A stretch of 64,000 nucleotides of DNA from Paragordius varius (taxonomy: Eukaryota > Nematomorpha). The DNA lies in contig OZ176053.1 of the NCBI GenBank assembly GCA_964247055.1, positions 13,640,001-13,704,000 of the forward strand, written 5' to 3'. Below the pieces are notes generated by a model. It was not told the origin of the DNA and did no database searches. It saw only the letters and a program-made list of their open reading frames with translations. Every line of letters begins with the position of its first letter. The stretch's first letter is position 1. The position numbers were made by a program, and so were the translations under genes. Below, piece after piece: positions 54,601 to 64,000 of this stretch.

Positions 54601-56897
54601 CGGATATTGGTCACCGGTGAACAAAATAATTTTTTATACATTCTCTTAGTAAGACTACATCAAAATATAGAAATAGTTTGACAAACACTTTCATATCCGA
54701 TTTTTACAACGATACTTTATAAATTAATGTATTAAACTAGTCGCATCACTACTCATGTTAAACTTTGTCCTTAAAAATCGGATATTGGTCACGGGTGAAC
54801 AAAATTATTTTTTATACATTCTCTTAGTAAGACTACATCAAATTATAGAGATAGTTTGACAAACTCTTTCATATCCGATTTTTACAATTAAACCAGTCGC
54901 ATCAATACTCAAGTTAAACTTTGTCCTTAAAAATCGGATATTGGTCACCGGTGAACAAAATTATTTTTTATACATTCTCTTAGTAGGATTACATATAAAT
55001 ATAGAGATAGTTTGACAAACTCTTTCATATCCGATTTTTACAACGATACTTTAAAAATTAATGTATTAAACTAGTCGCATCAATACTCAAGTTAAACTTT
55101 GTCCTTAAAAATCGGATATTGGTCACCGGTGAACAAAATTATTTTTTATACATTCTCTTAGTAAGACTACATCAAAATATAGAGATTGTTTGACAAACTC
55201 TTTCATATCCGATTTTTACAACGATACTTTAAAAATTATGGTATTAAACCAGTCGCATCAATACTCAAGTTAAACTTTGTCCTTAAAAATCGGATATTGG
55301 TCACCGGTGAACAAAATTTTTTTTATACATTCTCTTAGTAGGACTACATATAAATATAGAGATAGTTTGACAAACTCTTTCATATCCGATTTTTACAATT
55401 AAACCAGTCGCATCAATACTCAAGTTAAACTTTGTCCTTAAAAATCGGATATTGGTCACCGGTGAACAAAATTATTTTTTATACATTCTCTTAGTAGGAC
55501 TACATCAAAATTAAGAGATAGTTTGGCAAACTCTTTCATATCCGATTTTTACAACGATACTTTAAAAATTAATGTATAAAACTAGTCGCATCAATACTAA
55601 AGTTAAACTTTGTCCTTAAAAATCGGATATTGGTCACCGGTGAACAAAATTATTTTTTATACATTATCTTAGTAAAACTACATCAAAATATAGAGATAGT
55701 TTGACAAACTCTTTCATATCCGATTTTTACAACGATACTTTAAAAATTAATGTATAAAACTAGTCGCATCAATATTCATGTTAAACTTTGTCCTTAAAAA
55801 TCGGATATTGGTCACGGGTGAACAAAATTATTTTTTATACATTCTCTTAGTAAGACTACATCAAATTATAGAGATAGTTGGACAAACTCTTTCATATCCG
55901 ATTTTTACAATTAAACCAGTCGCATCAATACTCAAGTTAAACTTTGTCCTTAAAAATCGGATATTGGTCACCGGTGAACAAAATTATTTTTTATACATTC
56001 TCTTAGTAGGATTACATATAAATATAGAGATAGTTTGACAAACTCTTTCATATCCGATTTTTACAACGATACTTTAAAAATTAATGTATTAAACTAGTCG
56101 CATCAATACTCAAGTTAAACTTTGTCCTTAAAAATCGGATATTGGTCACCGGTGAACAAAATTATTTTTTATACATTCTCTTAGTAAGACTACATCAAAA
56201 TATAGAGATTGTTTGACAAACTCTTTCATATCCGATTTTTACAACGATACTTTAAAAATTATGGTATTAAACCAGTCGCATCAATACTCAAGTTAAACTT
56301 TGTCCTTAAAAATCGGATATTGGTCACCGGTGAACAAAATTTTTTTTATACATTCTCTTAGTAGGACTACATATAAATATAGAGATAGTTTGACAAACTC
56401 TTTCATATCCGATTTTTACAATTAAACCAGTCGCATCAATACTCAAGTTAAACTTTGTCCTTAAAAATCGGATATTGGTCACCGGTGAACAAAATTATTT
56501 TTTATACATTCTCTTAGTAGGACTATATATAAATATAGAGATAGTTTGACAAACTCTTTCATATCCGATTTTTACAACGATACTTTAAAAATTAATGTAT
56601 TAAACTAGTCGCATCAATACTCAAGTTAAACTTTGTCCTTAAAAATCGGATATTGGTCACCGGTGAACATAATTATTTTTTATACATTCTCTTAGTAAGA
56701 CTACATCAAAATATAGAGATTGTTTGACAAACTCTTTCATATCCGATTTTTACAACGATACTTTATAAATTAATGTATAAAACTAGTCGTATCAATAAAT
56801 CGCATCAATACTCAAGTTAAACTTTGTCCTTAAAAATCGGATATTGGTCACCGGTGAACAAAATTATTTTTTATACATTCTCTTAGTAGGACTACAT
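51684..56897 (+). repeat. Shuffled R-B-Z-Y-E mosaic
   Basis: R landmarks at 51684, 52899, 53602, 54483, 55506 and 56898 are spaced 1215, 703, 881, 1023 and 1392 bp. The 703 bp interval is R-Z-Y-E, exactly one 178 bp B unit shorter than 881. The other intervals contain extra Z, Y or AGTAAAACTACATC units. Recurring rare marks are TTGTCATTAAAAATC, GCATCCATACTC, GCATAAATACTC and GCATCACTACTC. Confidence 0.82.
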
Positions 56898-57778
56898 CAA
56901 AATTAAGAGATAGTTTGGCAAACTCTTTCATATCCGATTTTTACAACGATACTTTAAAAATTAATGTATAAAACTAGTCGCATCAATACTAAAGTTAAAC
57001 TTTGTCATTAAAAATCGGATATTGGTCACCGGTGAACAAAATAATTTTTTATACATTCTCTTAGTAAGACTACATCAAAATATAGAAATAGTTTGACAAA
57101 CACTTTCATATCCGATTTTTACAACGATACTTTAAAAATTAATGTATTAAACTAGTCGCATCAATACTCATGTTAAACTTTGTCCTTAAAAATCGGATAT
57201 TGGTCACGGGTGAACAAAATTATTTTTTATACATTCTCTTAGTAAGACTACATCAAATTATAGAGATAGTTTGACAAACTCTTTCATATCCGATTTTTAC
57301 AATTAAACCAGTCGCATCAATACTCAAGTTAAACTTTGTCCTTAAAAATCGGATATTGGTCACCGGTGAACAAAATTATTTTTTATACATTCTCTTAGTA
57401 GGACTACATATAAATATAGAGATAGTTTGACAAACTCTTTCATATCCGATTTTTACAACGATACTTTAAAAATTAATGTATTAAACTAGTCGCATCAATA
57501 CTCAAGTTAAACTTTGTCCTTAAAAATCGGATATTGGTCACCGGTGAACAAAATTATTTTTTATACATTCTCTTAGTAAGACTACATCAAAATATAGAGA
57601 ATGTTTGACAAACTCTTTCATATCCGATTTTTACAACGATACTTTATAAATTAATGTATAAAACTAGTCGTATCAATAAATCGCATCAATACTCAAGTTA
57701 AACTTTGTCCTTAAAAATCGGATATTGGTCACCGGTAAACAAAATTATTTTTTATACATTCTCTTAGTAGGACTACAT
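56898..57778 (+). repeat. 881 bp R-B-Z-Y-E unit
   Basis: From the R landmark at 56898 to the R-like landmark at 57779 is exactly 881 bp, with R, B, Z, Y and E (GAGAATGTTTG at 57597) in order. The front of this unit copies 51684 onward at an offset of 5214 bp (TTGTCATTAAAAATC at 51789 and 57003). Confidence 0.85.
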
Positions 57779-60700
57779 CAAAATATAGAGATAGTTTGGC
57801 AAACTCTTTCATATCCGATTTTTACAACGATACTTTATAATGTATAAAACTAGTCGCATCAATACTAAAGTTAAACTTTGTCCTTAAAAATCGGATATTG
57901 GTCACCGGTGAACAAAATAATTTTTTATACATTCTCTTAGTAAGACTACATCAAAATATAGAAATAGTTTGACAAACACTTTCATATCCGATTTTTACAA
58001 CGATACTTTAAAAATTAATGTATTTAACTAGTCGCATCAATACTCATGTTAAACTTTGTCCTTAAAAATCGGATATTGGTCACGGGTGAACAAAATTATT
58101 TTTTATACATTCTCTTAGTAAGACTACATCAAAATATAGAGATTGTTTGACAAACTCTTTCATATCCGATTTTTACAACGATACTTTATAAATTAATGTA
58201 TAAAACTAGTCGTATCAATAAATCGCATCAATACTCAAGTTAAACTTTGTCCTTAAAAATCGGATATTGGTCACCGGTGAACAAAATTATTTTTTATACA
58301 TTCTCTTAGTAGGACTACATCAAAATTAAGAGATAGTTTGGCAAACTCTTTCATATCCGATTTTTACAACGATACTTTAAAAATTAATGTATAAAACTAG
58401 TCGCATCAATACTCAAGTTAAACTTTGTCCTTAAAAATCGGATATTGGTCACCGGTGAACAAAATTATTTTTTATACATTCTCTTAGTAAGACTACATCA
58501 AATTATAGAGATAGTTTGACAAACTCTTTCATATCCGATTTTTACAATTAAACCAGTCGCATCAATACTCAAGTTAAACTTTGTCCTTAAAAATCGGATA
58601 TTGGTCACCGGTGAACAAAATTATTTTTTATACATTCTCTTAGTAGGACTACATATAAATATAGAGATAGTTTGACAAACTCTTTCATATCCGATTTTTA
58701 CAACGATACTTTAAAAATTAATGTATTAAACTAGTCGCATAAATACTCAAGTTAAACTTTGTCCTTAAAAATCGGATATTGGTCACCGGTGAACAAAATA
58801 ATTTTTTATACATTCTCTTAGTAAGACTACATCAAAATATAGAGATAGTTTGACAAACTCTTTCATATCCGATTTTTACAACGATACTTTAAAAATTAAT
58901 GTATAAAACTAGTCGTATCAATAAATCGCATCAATACTCAAGTTAAACTTTGTCCTTAAAAATCGGATATTGGTCACCGGTGAACAAAATTATTTTTTAT
59001 ACATTCTCTTAGTAGGACTACATCAAAATTAAGAGATAGTTTGGCAAACTCTTTCATATCCGATTTTTACAACGATACTTTAAAAATTAATGTATAAAAC
59101 TAGTCGCATCAATACTAAAGTTAAACTTTGTCCTTAAAAATCGGATATTGGTCACCGGTGAACAAAATAATTTTTTATACATTCTCTTAGTAAGACTACA
59201 TCAAAATATAGAAATAGTTTGACAAACACTTTCATATCCGATTTTTACAACGATACTTTATAAATTAATGTATTAAACTAGTCGCATCACTACTCATGTT
59301 AAACTTTGTCCTTAAAAATCGGATATTGGTCACGGGTGAACAAAATTATTTTTTATACATTCTCTTAGTAAGACTACATCAAATTATAGAGATAGTTTGA
59401 CAAACTCTTTCATATCCGATTTTTACAATTAAACCAGTCGCATCAATACTCTAGTTAAACTTTGTCCTTAAAAATCGGATATTGGTCACCGGTGAACAAA
59501 ATTATTTTTTATACATTATCTTAGTAAAACTACATCAAAATATAGAGATAGTTTGACAAACTCTTTCATATCCGATTTTTACAACGATACTTTAAAAATT
59601 AATGTATAAAACTAGTCGCATCAATATTCATGTTAAACTTTGTCCTTAAAAATCGGATATTGGTCACGGGTGAACAAAATTATTTTTTATACATTCTCTT
59701 AGTAAGACTACATCAAATTATAGAGATAGTTTGACAAACTCTTTCATATCCGATTTTTACAATTAAACCAGTCGCATCAATACTCAAGTTAAACTTTGTC
59801 CTTAAAAATCGGATATTGGTCACCGGTGAACAAAATTATTTTTTATACATTCTCTTAGTAGGATTACATATAAATATAGAGATAGTTTGACAAACTCTTT
59901 CATATCCGATTTTTACAACGATACTTTAAAAATTAATGTATTAAACTAGTCGCATCAATACTCAAGTTAAACTTTGTCCTTAAAAATCGGATATTGGTCA
60001 CCGGTGAACAAAATTATTTTTTATACATTCTCTTAGTAAGACTACATCAAAATATAGAGATTGTTTGACAAACTCTTTCATATCCGATTTTTACAACGAT
60101 ACTTTATAAATTAATGTATAAAACTAGTCGTATCAATACTAAAGTTAAACTTTGTCCTTAAAAATCGGATATTGGTCACCGGTGAACAAAATTATTTTTT
60201 ATACATTCTCTTAGTAGCACTACATATAAATATAGAGATAGTTTGACAAACTCTTTCATATCCGATTTTTACAACGATACTTTAAAAATTAATGTATTAA
60301 ACTAGTCGCATCAATACTCAAGTTAAACTTTGTCCTTAAAAATCGGATATTGGTCACCGGTGAACAAAATAATTTTTTATACATTCTCTTAGTAAGACTA
60401 CATCAAAATATAGAAATAGTTTGACAAACACTTTCATATCCGATTTTTACAACGATACTTTAAAAATTAATGTATTAAACTAGTCGCATCAATACTCATG
60501 TTAAACTTTGTCCTTAAAAATCGGATATTGGTCACGGGTGAACAAAATTATTTTTTATACATTCTCTTAGTAAGACTACATCAAATTATAGAGATAGTTT
60601 GACAAACTCTTTTATATCCGATTTTTACAATTAAACCAGTCGCATCAATACTCAAGTTAAACTTTGTCCTTAAAAATCGGATATTGGTCACCGGTGAACA

Positions 60701-62478
60701 AAATTATTTTTTATACATTCTCTTAGTAAAACTACATCAAAATATAGAGATAGTTTGACAAACTCTTTCATATCCGATTTTTACAACGATACTTTAAAAA
60801 TTAATGTGTTAAACTAGTCGCATCAATACTCAAGTTAAACTTTGTCCTTAAAAATCGGATATTAGTCACCGGTGAACAAAATTATTTTTTATACATTCTC
60901 TTAGTAAGACTACATCAAAATATAGAGATAGTTTGACAAACTCTTTCATATCCGATTTTTACAACGATACTTTAAAAATTAATGTATAAAACTAGTCGTA
61001 TCAATAAATCGCATCAATACTCAAGTTAAACTTTGTCCTTAAAAATCGGATATTGGTCACCGGTGAACAAAATTATTTTTTATACATTCTCTTAGTAGGA
61101 CTACATCAAAATTAAGAGATAGTTTGGCAAACTCTTTCATATCCGATTTTTACAACGATACTTTAAAAATTAATGTATAAAACTAGTCGCATCAATACTA
61201 AAGTTAAACTTTGTCCTTAAAAATCGGATATTGGTCACCGGTGAACAAAATAATTTTTTATACATTTTCTTAGTAAGACTACATCAAAATATAGAAATAG
61301 TTTGACAAACACTTTCATATCCGATTTTTACAACGATACTTTAAAAATTAATGTATTAAACTAGTCGCATCAATACTCATGTTAAACTTTGTCCTTAAAA
61401 ATCGGATATTGGTCACCGGTGAACAAAATTATTTTTTATACATTCTCTTAGTAAGACTACATCAAAATATAGAGATAGTTTGACAAACTCTTTCATATCC
61501 GATTTTTACAACGATACTTTAAAAATTAATGTATAAAACTAGTCGCATGATTACTCAAGTTAAACTTTGTCCTTAAAAATCGGATATTGGTCACCGGTGA
61601 ACAAAATTATTTTTTATACATTCTCTTAGTACTACATCAAAATATAGAGATAGTTTGACAAACTCTTTCATATCCGATTTTTACAACGATACTTTATAAA
61701 TTAATGTATAAAACTAGTCGTATCAATAAATCGCATCAATACTCAAGTTAAACTTTGTCCTTAAAAATCGGATATTGGTCACCGGTGAACAAAATTATTT
61801 TTTATACATTCTCTTAGTAGGACTACATCAAAATATAGAGATAGTTTGGCAAACTCTTTCATATCCGATTTTTACAACGATACTTTAAAAATTAATGTAT
61901 AAAACTAGTCGTTATAAATCGCATCAATACTCAAGTTAAACTTTGTCCTTAAAAATCGGATATTGGTCACCGGTGAACAAAATTATTTTTTATACATTCT
62001 CTTAGTAAGACTACATCAAAATATAGAGATAGTTTGACAAACTCTTTCATATCCGATTTTTACAACGATACTTTAAAAATTAATGTATAAAACTAGTCGC
62101 ATGATTACTCAAGTTAAACTTTGTCCTTAAAAATCGGATATTGGTCACCGGTGAACAAAATTATTTTTTATACATTCTCTTAGTAGGACTACATCAAAAT
62201 ATAGAGATAGTTTGACAAACTCTTTCATATCCGATTTTTACAATTAAACCAGTCGCATCAATACTCAAGTTAAACTTTGTCCTTAAAAATCGGATATTGG
62301 TCACCGGTGAACAAAATTATTTTTTATACATTCTCTTTGTAAGACTACATCAAAATATAGAGATAGTTTGACAAACTCTTTCATATCCGATTTTTACAAC
62401 GATACTTTAAAAATTAATGTATAAAACTAGTCGCATGATTACTCAAGTTAAACTTTGTCCTTAAAAATCGGATATTGG

Positions 62479-62488
62479 TCACCGGTGA
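62479..62488. promoter_or_regulatory. Conserved 10 bp palindrome TCACCGGTGA (example copy, candidate binding site)
   Basis: A perfect palindrome lies 3 bp after the first arm. It is present in most units of both arms and holds an ACCGGT core overlapping GGTCACC. It is specifically altered in two classes, N (TCAACGGTGA) and Z (TCACGGGTGA). A role as a protein site is inferred only from symmetry and conservation. It is not a CENP-B box, and no other known motif is claimed. Confidence 0.5.
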
Positions 62489-62542
62489 ACAAAATTATTT
62501 TTTATACATTCTCTTAGTAGGACTACATCAAAATATAGAGAT

Positions 62543-62555
62543 AGTTTGACAAACT
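62543..62555. repeat. 13 bp dyad AGTTTGACAAACT (example copy)
   Basis: AGTTTG and CAAACT flank a single central base, forming an odd-length perfect dyad 5 bp before the second inverted-repeat arm. It is altered to AGTTTGGCAAACT in the P, G, Q and R classes, which keeps the symmetry because only the central base changes. It is altered to GTTTGGCCAAC in P units of the 10-31 kb block. Confidence 0.75.
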
Positions 62556-62608
62556 CTTTCATATCCGATTTTTACAACGATACTTTATAAATTAATGTAT
62601 AAAACTAG

Positions 62609-62634
62609 TCGTATCAATAAATCGCATCAATACT
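62609..62634 (+). repeat. 13 bp tandem duplication that makes the 191 bp form (example copy)
   Basis: TCGTATCAATAAA (62609-62621) is followed directly by TCGCATCAATACT (62622-62634). Units of 178 bp have only one copy, after ACTAG. The same duplication is seen, inverted, in the left arm (GATGCGACTTATTGATACGAC). It therefore arose before the orientation switch, or was exchanged across it. Confidence 0.9.
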
Positions 62635-64000
62635 CAAGTTAAACTTTGTCCTTAAAAATCGGATATTGGTCACCGGTGAACAAAATTATTTTTTATACAT
62701 TCTCTTAGTAGGACTACATCAAAATATAGAGATAGTTTGGCAAACTCTTTCATACCCGATTTTTACAACGATACTTTAAAAATTAATGTATAAAACTAGT
62801 CGTATCAATAAATCGCATCAACACTCAAGTTAAACTTTGTCCTTAAAAATCGAATATTGGTCACCGGTGGACAAAATGATTTATTATACATTCTCTCAGT
62901 AAGACTACATCAAAATATAGAGATAGTTTGACAAACTCTTTCATATCCGATTTTTACAACGATACTTTAAAAATAATGTGTTAAACTAGTCGCATCAATA
63001 CTCAAGTTAAACTTTGTCCTTAAAAATCGGATATTGGTCACCGGTGAACAAAATTATTTTTTATACATTCTCTTAGTAAGACTACATCAAAATATAGAGA
63101 TAGTTTGACAAACTCTTTCATATCCGATTTTTACAACGATACTTTAAAAATTAATGTATAAAACTAGTCGTATCAATGAATCGCATCAATACTCAAGTTA
63201 AACTTTGTCCTTAAAAATCGGATATTGGTCACCGGTGAACAAAATTATTTTTTATACATTCTCTTAGTAGGACTACATCAAAATATAGAGATAGTTTGAC
63301 AAACTCTTTCATATCCGATTTTTACAACGATACTTTAAAAATTAATGTATAAAACTAGTCGCATCAATACTAAAGTTAAACTTTGTCCTTAAAAATCGGA
63401 TATTGGTCACCGGTGAACAAAATAATTTTTGATACATTCTCTTAGTAAGACTACATCAAAATATAGAAATAGTTTGACAAACACTTTCATATCCGATTTT
63501 TACAACGATACTTTAAAAATTAATGTATAAAACTAGTCGCATCAATACTAAAGTTAAACTTTGTCATTAAAAATCGGATATTGGTCACCGGTGAACAAAA
63601 TAATTTTTTATACATTCTCTTAGTAAGACTACATCAAATTATAGAGATAGTTTGACAAACTCTTTCATATCCGATTTTTACAATTAAACCAGTCGCATCC
63701 ATACTCAAGTTAAACTTTGTCCTTAAAAATCGAATATTGGTCACCGGTGAACAAAATTATTTTTTATACATTCTCTTAGTAAAACTACATCAAAATATAG
63801 AGATAGTTTGACAAACTCTTTCATATCCGATTTTTACAACGATACTTTAAAAATTAATGTGTTAAACTAGTCGCATAAATACTCAAGTTAAACTTTGTCC
63901 TTAAAAATCGGATATTGGTCACCGGTGAACAAAATAATTTTTTATACATTCTCTTAGTAAGACTACATCAAAATATAGAGATAGTTTGACAAACTCTTTC

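Larger units (their letters stand above)
62463..62573 (+). repeat. Monomer inverted-repeat arms (example copy)
   Basis: In this representative unit AAAAATCGGATAT (62463-62475) and its exact reverse complement ATATCCGATTTTT (62561-62573) are 85 bp apart. The next unit's first arm is at 62654-62666, 80 bp further (67 bp in 178 bp units). The arms therefore alternate in orientation along the whole array and could in principle pair either way. Both arms are among the best conserved parts of the unit. Confidence 0.9.
6165..64000 (+). repeat. Right satellite array, about 320 monomers, continues past the window
   Basis: This tandem array holds the same satellite as the left arm, inverted, without interruption to the last base. 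Typical steps between GGTCACC landmarks are 178 and 191 bp, with classes of 177, 188 and 156 bp. One 178 bp copy has 49 G+C. The most constant stretches are CTTAAAAATCGGATATTGG, TCACCGGTGA and CATATCCGATTTTT. Variation concentrates around AGTAAGACTACATC and around the ACTAGT region. No insertion of unrelated DNA was seen. Subregions with distinct higher-order structure are listed separately. Confidence 0.97.
57779..64000 (+). repeat. Distal mosaic, continues beyond the window
   Basis: It contains a 703 bp R-Z-Y-E unit (58321-59023), copies of 54.2-54.9 kb at +4541, copies of 55.65-56.2 kb at +3852, and a terminal copy of 53.8-54.3 kb at +9677 that runs to the last base. Units near 61430-63360 resemble 46.4-48.2 kb (CTCTCAGTAAG at 62894, AAAATGATTTATTATAC near 62874). 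There the AAAATGAT mark and the CTCTCAG mark, separate monomers elsewhere, lie in one monomer. Confidence 0.82.

Noticed and set aside
55778-56038. An 86-codon open frame with an internally repeated peptide
   Set aside because: The peptide repeats after 52 residues only because it crosses one 156 bp monomer, a multiple of three. It is a product of the repeat and not a gene.
1-64000. CRISPR array
   Set aside because: Units are 156-191 bp and repetitive throughout, with no short repeat and unique spacers, and no cas-like genes.
1-64000. Retroelement ends, Helitrons or other transposons forming the repeat
   Set aside because: No terminal structures, coding remnants or target-site duplications were seen. 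The head-to-tail tandem units with higher-order order are satellite behaviour.
1-64000. CENP-B box
   Set aside because: I found no match to the core of the known box in the consensus unit. The TCACCGGTGA palindrome is a different motif.
1-64000. rDNA spacer repeats or telomeric repeats
   Set aside because: No rRNA-like sequence and no short G-rich telomere-type repeat appears anywhere in the window.

Overview
The whole 64 kb window is one block of AT-rich satellite DNA. I see no protein-coding gene, RNA gene, transposon or single-copy sequence. The repeat unit is about 178 or 191 bp (a typical 178 bp copy counts 49 G+C, about 27.5%). It repeats about 33 times in one orientation from 1 to 6164. 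From 6165 to the window's end it repeats about 320 times in the opposite orientation. Both edges lie inside the array, so its true size is unknown. Unit length near one nucleosome, very high copy number and layered higher-order repeats are typical of eukaryotic centromeric or pericentromeric satellites. I do not recognise the family and nothing here fixes the species.

The unit, read in the right-arm direction, carries the following in order: a 13 bp inverted-repeat arm (AAAAATCGGATAT), a 10 bp palindrome (TCACCGGTGA), a 13 bp dyad (AGTTTGACAAACT), and the second inverted-repeat arm (ATATCCGATTTTT). After these comes an ACTAGT-containing segment in which a 13 bp tandem duplication turns the 178 bp form into the 191 bp form. 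A third class of 156 bp lacks 22 bp beside the second arm.

Layout. (1) 1-6164: reverse-oriented array with older internal duplications. (2) 6164/6165: abrupt orientation switch. (3) 6165 to about 8600: irregular, diverged monomers. (4) About 8620-10255: one copy each of monomer classes that are later amplified, in the same order. (5) About 10256-34800: strongly homogenised higher-order repeats built from a 560 bp trimer (N-G-C) and a 915 bp pentamer (N-T-L-S-L'), nested in superunits of 1.8-4.2 kb that each begin with class P. (6) About 34.8-38.6 kb: two copies of a 2.2-2.4 kb cassette. (7) About 38.6-64 kb: a different higher-order family, R-B-Z-Y-E, of 881 bp, with versions of 703 and 698 bp, shuffled into a mosaic with segmental copies 0.7-9.7 kb apart.

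Monomer classes used below (right-arm orientation). N: TCAACGGTGA in place of the palindrome. G: GAGTACATC, then CAAGGATAC and TAATCTAG. C: AGCAAGAC and AAATAATAG. T: GAATAAAATT and TTTCTATCCG. L: ACATTAAATT and ATGGTATTAAACCAG. L': front of L, back of C. S: AATCAGATATT. P: AGTAGGACTACATATAAAT plus GGCCAACTC. Q: front of G, back of C, with GATAATTTAA. W: AATACAGAG plus ATGGTATT. V: TTTTTTTTACATTC. R: TAGGACTACATC plus GGCAAACTC, often AATTAAGAG. B: ATAGAAATAG plus CAAACACTTTC. Z: CACGGGTG and the 22 bp deletion. Y: ATATAAATATAG plus GACAAACTC. E: GAGATTGTTTG or GAGAATGTTTG, 191 bp.

What works together here is not genes but repeat mechanics. Unequal exchange and segmental duplication have produced nested units whose lengths agree arithmetically to the base. 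All offsets were read from the coordinates given; identities were judged by eye, not by alignment.
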